Assembly: GCF_003606265.1 (NCBI RefSeq)
Contig: NZ_CP023671.1
Coordinates: 2,170,001 to 2,234,000, forward strand
Length of the DNA: 64,000 nucleotides
Reading direction: 5' to 3'
Source: Clostridium septicum
Lineage (GTDB): Bacteria; Bacillota; Clostridia; Clostridiales; Clostridiaceae
Of the stretch, positions 56,636 through 64,000 are shown piece after piece. The position numbers and the translations under genes are program-made. How positions within the stretch are numbered: the first letter of the stretch is position 1; the number at the start of each line of letters is the position of its first letter. A model generated the notes under the pieces. It saw only the letters and a list, made by a program, of their open reading frames with translations, was not told the origin of the DNA and made no database searches.

Positions 56636-58150
56636 ATGAATATTAAGCCTGAAGAAATAACATCCATAATCAAAAAAGAAATCGAAAGATATGAAAAAGA
56701 AATAACAACAGTGGACTCAGGAACTATTATTCAAATAGGTGATGGAGTTGCTAGGGTTTATGGCTTAGACGATTGTATGGAAGGTGAATTATTAGAATTC
56801 CCAAACAATGTTTATGGTATGGCTTTAAACTTAGAACAAGATAATGTTGGATGTGTTCTTTTAGGACCTGAAGAAGGTATAAAAGAAGGCGATATTGTAA
56901 AAAGAACAAATAAAATAGTAGAAGTTCCAGTTGGTGAAGCTCTATTAGGAAGAGTTGTAAACTCTCTTGGAGAAGCTATAGATGGAAAAGGACCTATAAA
57001 TCATGCAGAATACAGAGCTATAGAAGTTCCAGCACCAAGTATAATAGATAGAAGTTCAGTTAATGAACCATTACAAACTGGTATAAAAGCTATAGATTCA
57101 ATGATACCAATCGGTAAGGGACAAAGAGAACTTATCATAGGAGATAGACAAACAGGTAAAACTGCAATAGCAGTTGATACAATATTAAATCAAAAAGGTA
57201 AAGATGTTATCTGTATTTATGTTGCAATTGGACAAAAGCAATCAACAGTTGCCAACATAGTTAATACTTTAGAAGAAATGGGAGCTTTAGATTATTCAAT
57301 AATTGTAAGTGGTACAGCTTCTGAATCAGCACCATTACAATATTTAGCACCATATGCTGGATGTAGTATGGGAGAATATTTCATGCATCAAGGAAAAGAC
57401 GTTTTAATTATTTATGATGATCTTTCAAAGCATGCAGTAGCTTATAGAACAATGTCATTACTATTAAGAAGACCACCAGGTAGAGAAGCTTATCCTGGAG
57501 ATGTATTCTATATACATTCAAGACTATTAGAAAGAGCAGCTAAACTTTCTAAAGAAAATGGTGGAGGATCATTAACAGCTCTTCCAATTATAGAAACACT
57601 TGCAGGGGACGTTACAGCATATATCCCTACTAATGTTATTTCAATAACAGATGGTCAAATATTCTTAGAATCAGATTTATTCCACTCAGGTCAAAGACCA
57701 GCGGTTAATGCTGGTATATCAGTATCAAGAGTTGGTGGTAATGCACAAATTAAAGCTATGAAACAAGTTTCTGGTACTTTAAGACTTGAACTTGCACAAT
57801 ATAGAGAATTAGCAGCATTCTCACAATTTGGTTCAGACTTAGATAAAGATTCTAAGAAGAGACTTGAAAAAGGTAAGAGATTAGTCGAAGTTTTAAAACA
57901 AGACCAATATTCTCCAATGCCAGTTGAAAAGCAAATTGTTATATTATATGCAACTGTTAATGATTTCTTATCAGATATAAAAGTTGAACATGTAAGAAAA
58001 TTTGAAAAAGAACTTTTAGAATATGCTGACACTCACTATAGAGATTTATTAAAAGAAATAGTTGACGGAAAAGTTCTTAGTGACAAAGTAAAGTTTGAAT
58101 TAGATAAATGTATAATAGAATTTAAAAAATTATTTTTACAAGATGCATAG
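56636..58150 (+). CDS. atpA: ATP synthase F1 subunit alpha
   Basis: 504 aa, the normal length. P-loop [62 protein letters not shown] and the arginine-finger segment [16 protein letters not shown] are all intact. It forms the alpha3beta3 head with AtpD. Its stop codon lies in a small intercistronic hairpin. Confidence 0.98.
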   Translation: MNIKPEEITSIIKKEIERYEKEITTVDSGTIIQIGDGVARVYGLDDCMEGELLEFPNNVYGMALNLEQDNVGCVLLGPEEGIKEGDIVKRTNKIVEVPVGEALLGRVVNSLGEAIDGKGPINHAEYRAIEVPAPSIIDRSSVNEPLQTGIKAIDSMIPIGKGQRELIIGDRQTGKTAIAVDTILNQKGKDVICIYVAIGQKQSTVANIVNTLEEMGALDYSIIVSGTASESAPLQYLAPYAGCSMGEYFMHQGKDVLIIYDDLSKHAVAYRTMSLLLRRPPGREAYPGDVFYIHSRLLERAAKLSKENGGGSLTALPIIETLAGDVTAYIPTNVISITDGQIFLESDLFHSGQRPAVNAGISVSRVGGNAQIKAMKQVSGTLRLELAQYRELAAFSQFGSDLDKDSKKRLEKGKRLVEVLKQDQYSPMPVEKQIVILYATVNDFLSDIKVEHVRKFEKELLEYADTHYRDLLKEIVDGKVLSDKVKFELDKCIIEFKKLFLQDA

Positions 58151-58165
58151 CTTAAAAAGCTATGC
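58145..58165 (+). other. Intercistronic hairpin between atpA and atpG
   Basis: GCATAGCTT (58145-58153) pairs perfectly with AAGCTATGC (58157-58165), loop AAA. No T run follows, so it is not a terminator; it may affect mRNA processing or subunit ratio. It contains the atpA stop. Confidence 0.75.
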
Positions 58166-58186
58166 AATTCTTTAGGAGGTGGAAGT

Positions 58187-59038
58187 TTGGGATCAGCAGG
58201 ACTTATTGAAATAAAAAGAAGAATGAAGTCAGTTGAAAGTACAAGAAAGATAACAAAAGCTATGAATCTTGTATCCACTTCTAAACTTAGAAAGGCAAGA
58301 AAAGAACTTGCTGCTAATGAAAAATATTATGATTTATGCCATGAAATAGTAAGCGAATTAATGGCTGCTTTACCAATGGATTATGAAAGTCCATTCTTTA
58401 ACAGCAAGGTAAAAACTTCTGATAAGCTTTATATTGTTATAAGTTCAGATACAGGTCTTTGTGGTGGCTTCAATGGTAACATAGCAAGCAGATTAAATGA
58501 TATGGTTGAAGATAAGAGTAAGGCAAAGGTTGTTGTTGCAGGAAGTAAAGGGATTTCATATATGAAAAGATACAGATTTGATACTGTAGGTGAATATGTA
58601 GAAATTCCAGATGTACCTACTGTAAAAGAAATAAAAGCAATATATCAAGATGCTTTATATATGTTTAGAAAAGGAGATGTTTCAGAAGTAAATGTAGTAT
58701 TTACAGAATTCATTTCTCCAATTAAACAAGAGGTAAAAATAGAAAGACTTTTCCCTATTGAAAGAGAAGGAAATGTTCAAGGTGACTTTTTAATTGAACC
58801 TAGCTTAGATGAGGTTTTAAATTCAAGTTTAGATGTGTATTTTAAAAGTAAGCTTAGAAGAGCTATGCTACATTCAAAAGTTAGTGAGCAAAGTGCTAGA
58901 ATGACGGCTATGGATGGAGCTACTAGAAATGCTAATGATATATTACAAAACTTAAGTATTAAATACAATAGAATAAGACAAACAATGATAACTCAAGAGA
59001 TATCAGAAATTGTAGGAGGAGCTGAAGCTCAAAAATAG
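58187..59038 (+). CDS. atpG: ATP synthase F1 subunit gamma
   Basis: 283 aa. TTG start with AGGAGGTGG 3-8 bases upstream. The N-terminal helix EIKRRMKSVESTRKITKAMNLVSTSKLRKA and the C-terminal helix MDGATRNANDILQNLSIKYNRIRQ form the rotor shaft; SSDTGLCGGFNGNIA is the conserved central motif. Confidence 0.97.
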   Translation: MGSAGLIEIKRRMKSVESTRKITKAMNLVSTSKLRKARKELAANEKYYDLCHEIVSELMAALPMDYESPFFNSKVKTSDKLYIVISSDTGLCGGFNGNIASRLNDMVEDKSKAKVVVAGSKGISYMKRYRFDTVGEYVEIPDVPTVKEIKAIYQDALYMFRKGDVSEVNVVFTEFISPIKQEVKIERLFPIEREGNVQGDFLIEPSLDEVLNSSLDVYFKSKLRRAMLHSKVSEQSARMTAMDGATRNANDILQNLSIKYNRIRQTMITQEISEIVGGAEAQK

Positions 59039-59041
59039 TAA

Positions 59042-60445
<1,404 letters not shown>

Positions 60446-60459
60446 GGGGATGAAAAATT

Positions 60460-60867
60460 ATGGCTAAAACTTTTAAAGTAGATATAATTACCCCTGGTAA
60501 TGAACCAATTCATATTGAAGTGGAATCACTTCAAACTGGAACTTCAAATGGAGCAGTTGAATTTAGAGCTAATCATACTGCAATAATATTAAGCACTATA
60601 CCAGCAACTACAACTATTATAAAAGCTGATGGTAAAAAGGAAAAGATGTTCACATCAAGTGGAATAATATATCTTAAAGATAATAATCTAAAATTTTGCT
60701 GTGATGCAGTAGAATATTCACAGGATATAGATCTTTCAAGAGCTGAGAACGCTAAAGAAAGAGCTGAAAAAAGATTAAAAGAAAATAAGGATATAGATAT
60801 TGAAAGAGCTAAAATGGCATTAGCTAGAGCAAATGCTAGAATTCAGACTTTCAGTATTAATGATTAA
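60460..60867 (+). CDS. atpC: ATP synthase F1 subunit epsilon
   Basis: 135 aa. N-terminal beta sandwich (FKVDIITPGNEPIHIEVESLQ) and C-terminal helical hairpin (SRAENAKERAEKRL ... ERAKMALARANARIQ). It couples the rotor to the c ring and can inhibit hydrolysis. Last gene of the atp operon, followed at once by a terminator. Confidence 0.96.
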   Translation: MAKTFKVDIITPGNEPIHIEVESLQTGTSNGAVEFRANHTAIILSTIPATTTIIKADGKKEKMFTSSGIIYLKDNNLKFCCDAVEYSQDIDLSRAENAKERAEKRLKENKDIDIERAKMALARANARIQTFSIND

Positions 60868-60892
60868 AGAGTGTTTTAACACTCTTTTTTTA
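60866..60892 (+). terminator. Intrinsic terminator of the atp operon
   Basis: AAAGAGTGTT (60866-60875) pairs with AACACTCTTT (60878-60887), T run to 60891. It overlaps the atpC stop. Confidence 0.9.
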
Positions 60893-60914
60893 ATGTACAG
60901 GAAAGTATAAAAAT

Positions 60915-60959
60915 TTTGAAGGCTGAAAGTTAGATATTATCTAGCTTTTAGCCTTCAAA
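60915..60959 (+). repeat. 21-bp hairpin upstream of the IS91 transposase
   Basis: Arms 60915-60935 and 60939-60959 pair along 21 bp with two G-T pairs and a 3-base loop. No T run follows. It may be one terminal structure of the element. Confidence 0.8.
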
Positions 60960-60998
60960 TATGTTAGATTAATTAATTATAAATTAGAGGTTTAACAG

Positions 60999-62228
60999 AT
61001 GAAAAAAGGTAAGATAAAAAGAATATTAGAAGACCATTGGAAAGAGTTTGAAAAGTTATATAAAAATAAGATTAGACCTAATGTTAAAAAGGAAGTAGAA
61101 AAAGTTTTAAAGTGTAAAGATACAAAGTATGGATTTATTGAATTGAAGTGTAATAATTGTAATACTACAAAGAGAATCGGATTTACATGTAAAAGTAGAT
61201 TTTGTACTTCATGTGGAAAGATTTATACGGATAATTGGATTGATAATATGTTGGGAAATTTAATAAATGTTAGGCATAGACATATAGTTTTTACTATACC
61301 AAAAGAATTAAGAGAATTCTTTGGACTGGATAGACAAAGACTTAAGATATTGCCGAAGTGCGCAGCGAGAGCTGTTACGAGTTGGATGCATAGTTTAAAT
61401 AGAAAGGAGGAATTCACACCAGGTATAGTAACTGTAATACATACATTTGGAAGAGATTTAAAGTGGAATCCTCATGTACATATGATGGTTACAGAAGGAG
61501 GGAGAGGAAATATAACAGAATGGAGGCATATAAGGCACATATCTTATGAATCATTAAGAAAAAGATGGCAAAAGGTTTTGTTAGATGAAATAACTTATAT
61601 AAATGGAAATACAAAAGAAATTAAATTACTAAAAAATAAACTATATAAAGAGAAAGATAAAGGTTTTTATGTTCATGCTAAAACTGAGATAAAATCAGCG
61701 AAGACAGCAGCAAAATATGTAGGGAGATATGTGGGACGTCCTGCGATAGCGGAATCAAGGATTCTTAAATATGATGGTGAAAATGTGACTTATAAATATA
61801 CTAGACATGAAGATAATAAGGTCATAGTTGAAACTGTACATGTATATGAGTTCATAAAAAGAATAATAAGACATATTCCAGAGAAAAATTTTAAAATGAT
61901 AAGATACTTTGGAATTTATTCTAGAAGAAGCAAAGGAAAATTTAATTTTATAAAAATGATAGATGAAAAGATATTAAGTATAAGAAGATCTATAGCAACT
62001 TGGGAGAATAGAATACTGGCAATAAGTGGTGTAAATCCGTGTAAATGTCCTAACTGTGGTAATAAAATGAGATTTCATGATATTGTATATCCTAAATATG
62101 GGTCCATGAGGGAACGGCTGAGAATTAAGATTATAGAAGAGAATGAAGAAAAATTAGAAAAGGCTATAGAAAATTATGCTATTACTAAACGTATATTAAG
62201 TGGTAAAATAATTCCGAAAACAACTTAG
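60999..62228 (+). CDS. IS91-family transposase (HUH, two tyrosines)
   Basis: 409 aa. An N-terminal zinc finger (Cys51, 54, 64, 69, 72; CNNCNTTKRIGFTCKSRFC), the metal-binding HUH motif NPHVHMM (His159, His161), and the tyrosine pair AAKYVGRYVGR (Tyr240, Tyr244). A second Cys cluster lies near the end (CKCPNCGNKM). The protein nicks single strands at the origin end of the element and moves it by rolling-circle transposition. All catalytic residues are present, so it may be active. It lies between the atp operon and ywmB. Confidence 0.93.
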   Translation: MKKGKIKRILEDHWKEFEKLYKNKIRPNVKKEVEKVLKCKDTKYGFIELKCNNCNTTKRIGFTCKSRFCTSCGKIYTDNWIDNMLGNLINVRHRHIVFTIPKELREFFGLDRQRLKILPKCAARAVTSWMHSLNRKEEFTPGIVTVIHTFGRDLKWNPHVHMMVTEGGRGNITEWRHIRHISYESLRKRWQKVLLDEITYINGNTKEIKLLKNKLYKEKDKGFYVHAKTEIKSAKTAAKYVGRYVGRPAIAESRILKYDGENVTYKYTRHEDNKVIVETVHVYEFIKRIIRHIPEKNFKMIRYFGIYSRRSKGKFNFIKMIDEKILSIRRSIATWENRILAISGVNPCKCPNCGNKMRFHDIVYPKYGSMRERLRIKIIEENEEKLEKAIENYAITKRILSGKIIPKTT

Positions 62229-62242
62229 TTGGAGGAAGTAAG

Positions 62243-62434
62243 ATGAAAACAGAGGAAATATTATATATTTGTACTATTTGCGGAGCTAAAGAAAATATTC
62301 CTAAAGAAGTAGTTGAATATTTTGATGAAATGGATCAAAGCAATGTTGATGAACCACCATGCTTTTCATGTGAAAAGTGCGGAGGAGTAATGAGGCCTAA
62401 AGAGTATACTGGAGTATATGGAATAAAGTATTAA
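62243..62434 (+). CDS. Small zinc-ribbon protein, IS91 partner
   Basis: 63 aa. Cys10 and Cys13 (CTIC) together with Cys40, Cys43 and Cys46 (CFSCEKC) look like a rubredoxin-type or zinc-ribbon site. It starts 14 bases after the transposase stop with a TTGGAGGAAG site, so it is co-transcribed. It is probably carried by the element. I do not know its function. Confidence 0.7.
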   Translation: MKTEEILYICTICGAKENIPKEVVEYFDEMDQSNVDEPPCFSCEKCGGVMRPKEYTGVYGIKY

Positions 62435-62450
62435 TTAATAGGAAAAATAT

Positions 62451-62534
62451 AGCATAGAACAGATATCGGTTCTATGCTTCTTAAGGTACTTAAAATTAAA
62501 TTCCCGAAGGGAGCGTGGCGAAAGCCACTTTTTT
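62451..62534 (+). terminator. Three hairpins ending in a terminator after the IS91 genes
   Basis: AGCATAGAAC (62451-62460) with GTTCTATGCT (62469-62478); TCCC/GGGA around GAA (62502-62512); and GTGGC-GAAA-GCCAC (62515-62528) followed by TTTTTT. The last two are notably GC-rich for this genome. The third is an intrinsic terminator and may be part of an IS end. Confidence 0.8.
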
Positions 62535-62715
62535 ATTTTATAATTATATATTTCGGTAAAAGTATATTTTTATCAATATTAGTACATAGATATACATGAA
62601 TTCTTTGACAATCTATCACAATTTTCAACTAAATTTATATATTATATTATAGTTATAAATTTTGTATAGTATTTCAAAATTTGGACAATAATTTAGAGGA
62701 AAGGTGGGGAAAGAT

Positions 62716-63363
62716 ATGAAGAAGAAATTTAAGCTAATCCCTTTTATAATCTTTTCTCTATTGTTTATTGAAGCAATTCCATTTGTAGAAGAAAAATCAC
62801 AAAATAGCTTTAATACAATAGAAAATAAAGTTATGGAAGAGTGTGACTTTGTTCAAAATGGTATTAAAATGGAATATGTATCACAAAGTACCTTTAAAGA
62901 TGAACAGTATAGGCTATTAATGGAATTGAAGAAAAATATTAAAGATGATATACAATTAAATAAAAATAAAATTATATACAAGGATTTAGAAAAAGAAATT
63001 ACTGTGAATATTTGGGAAGAAAAGAACAAAACAAAAGTTGAAATTATTTATTTAAATAATAAAAATACAAAGAAATCAGCTGATTTAAAGAAAGAATTAG
63101 TAAAATTTCAAAATAATAAATCTATACAAGTAAGATATTTTACTTTCATAAAGGGTAAGATAAAAACATCGGATGAAAATTATGTTCAGGAATTACTAAA
63201 AAATTATATAAAAGAAGGCACTTTAGAAAGCCTTGATATCCATAATGGTTATGTAGCAAAAGCTAAATTAAGAGATAACCAAAGGGTTAATGTAGGGAAT
63301 GTAAAGTACGATACAGGTGAATACATAGTTGTAGGAACACCTATGATATTCATAACATACTAA
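62716..63363 (+). CDS. YwmB-like (DUF1779) exported protein
   Basis: 215 aa from the ATG at 62716, chosen because GGTGGGG lies about 6 bases upstream; a GTG at 62704 is inside that site. A signal segment covers about residues 4-22. The rest is Lys- and Asn-rich with VRYFTFIKGKI and a C-terminal NVKYDTGEYIVVGTPMIFITY, as in YwmB proteins. In Firmicutes ywmB lies between atpC and murA, the same order as here. The function of the family is unknown. Confidence 0.75.
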   Translation: MKKKFKLIPFIIFSLLFIEAIPFVEEKSQNSFNTIENKVMEECDFVQNGIKMEYVSQSTFKDEQYRLLMELKKNIKDDIQLNKNKIIYKDLEKEITVNIWEEKNKTKVEIIYLNNKNTKKSADLKKELVKFQNNKSIQVRYFTFIKGKIKTSDENYVQELLKNYIKEGTLESLDIHNGYVAKAKLRDNQRVNVGNVKYDTGEYIVVGTPMIFITY

Positions 63364-63384
63364 CAATTCATTATGGAGGATAAT

Positions 63385-64000
63385 ATGGAAAAAATTATAG
63401 TTAAAGGTGGAAAAAAACTCAATGGTGAGGTAGATATAAGTCTAGCGAAGAACTCTGTTTTACCTATAATGGTAGCTAGCATATTAAGCCCAAATGAAGT
63501 AATAATTAAGAATGCACCTTTATTGGAAGATGTTTCAGTTTTAGCTAATTTACTTGAAGAATTAAATTGTGATGTAGATTTTTCAAAAATTACAGGTGAC
63601 CTAAAAATTAATACTAGTAATATAGAACCAATGGATACAAATAATGATTTAATAAGAAAGATGAGAGCATCTTTCTTAATTATGGGACCTATGTTGGCCA
63701 GATTTGGCAAATGCAAGATATCACTTCCAGGTGGATGTAACATAGGAAGTAGACCAGTAGATTTGCATTTAAAAGGTTTTAAGATGCTAGGAGCAGATAT
63801 TGAAATAGGACATGGTTTTGTAGAAGCAGAAGTTAAAGAATTAAAAGGCAATAGAATATATTTAGATTTTCCTTCAGTAGGAGCTACAGAAAATCTTCTA
63901 ATGGCTTCTGTTTTAGCAAAAGGAACAACAATAATAGAAAATGCAGCAGAAGAACCAGAAATATGGGATTTAGCTAATTTTTTAAACTCTATGGGAGCTC
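63385..64000 (+). CDS. murA: UDP-N-acetylglucosamine 1-carboxyvinyltransferase, 3' end outside window
   Basis: At least 205 aa, cut by the window end. N-terminal KGGKKLNGEVDISLAKNSVLP and the active loop LPGGCNIGSRPVDLHLKGF, whose Cys is the fosfomycin target. The Lys of SLAKN (usually GAKN) is kept. It adds enolpyruvate to UDP-GlcNAc, the first step of peptidoglycan synthesis. It starts 21 bases after the ywmB-like stop, with TGGAGG before the ATG. Confidence 0.96.
   Translation, partial: MEKIIVKGGKKLNGEVDISLAKNSVLPIMVASILSPNEVIIKNAPLLEDVSVLANLLEELNCDVDFSKITGDLKINTSNIEPMDTNNDLIRKMRASFLIMGPMLARFGKCKISLPGGCNIGSRPVDLHLKGFKMLGADIEIGHGFVEAEVKELKGNRIYLDFPSVGATENLLMASVLAKGTTIIENAAEEPEIWDLANFLNSMGA

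Larger units (their letters stand above)
60893..62535 (+). mobile_element. IS91-family insertion sequence, intact, borders approximate
   Basis: The stretch contains a Y2-type HUH transposase, a zinc-ribbon partner gene and strong hairpins at both sides (60915-60959 and 62451-62534). It separates atpC from ywmB-murA, which normally lie close together. IS91 elements have no terminal inverted repeats and make no target duplication, so the ends can only be fixed by comparison with an empty site. The borders given are estimates. Confidence 0.6.

Noticed and set aside
58036..58278. Minus-strand frame across the atpA-atpG junction
   Set aside because: It is antisense to two essential conserved genes and has no signal of its own.
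62502..62534. Riboswitch or structured regulatory RNA before the ywmB-like gene
   Set aside because: The GC-rich hairpins end in a T run behind the IS genes and about 180 bases before the next start; a terminator and IS end explain them better.

Overview
The window is strongly AT-rich, densely coded DNA with clostridial codon use (AGA Arg, ATA Ile) and strong GGAGG-type ribosome sites. It carries spore-formation genes (yabG, spoIIR, a CotS family cluster, a SPOCS/LysM protein, likely sigma-K and sigma-F promoters), a thlA thiolase behind a Rex-type operator, and the Firmicutes-typical order rho - rpmE - tdk - prmC - prfA - tsaC - rpiB - upp - wecB - atp. This points to an anaerobic spore-forming Clostridium of the sensu stricto group. 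No rRNA, tRNA or CRISPR array was seen.

Layout. 1-6143: end of an OmpR-type response regulator, its histidine kinase, an unrecognised lipoprotein, and the TldD/TldE peptidase pair, all in one direction. 6331-14319: LtaS-like sulfatase, FAD oxidoreductase, SGNH hydrolase, RusA-like protein, tsaD, an alpha/beta-hydrolase-fold protein without its catalytic residues, and an HtrA protease. 14508-16525: three unrelated single genes (PTS IIB, a Cys-Gly-tailed putative spore protein, EutH). 16592-19387: ApbE, an FMN-binding lipoprotein, a NusG-II protein and a Gx transporter, which together resemble a flavin-based extracytosolic electron-transfer module. 19402-21512: LysR regulator and an orphan solute-binding protein. 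21509-27898: spore-coat cluster with two GT4 glycosyltransferases, three CotS kinase-fold proteins and one CotS paralogue that has lost the kinase motifs. 27983-38591: yabG, veg, a candidate antisense-strand small RNA, SPOCS/LysM protein, cyanophycin genes cphB-cphA, ispE, spoIIR, a PP-loop tRNA-thiolation-type protein and small proteins.

38761-53564 is mostly housekeeping: pyrG, rho, a diacylglycerol glucosyltransferase-like gene, rpmE, tdk, a DUF1385-PrmC fusion, prfA, tsaC, rpiB, upp, a dCMP deaminase behind an attenuator-like leader, wecB and thlA. 54267-60867 is the complete F1Fo ATP synthase operon atpIBEFHAGDC; its c subunit looks proton-specific. An IS91-family element with a zinc-ribbon partner gene lies between atpC and the ywmB-murA genes that end the window (murA is cut by the edge).

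Most transcription units end in clear intrinsic terminators. Several are shared by convergent genes, and in a few cases the stop codon lies inside the terminator hairpin. The points most worth a second look are the FMN electron-transfer-like module, the CotS cluster with its pseudokinase, the small RNA candidate beside veg, the comEB leader, the HtrA and thlA operators, and the IS91 element with its structured ends.
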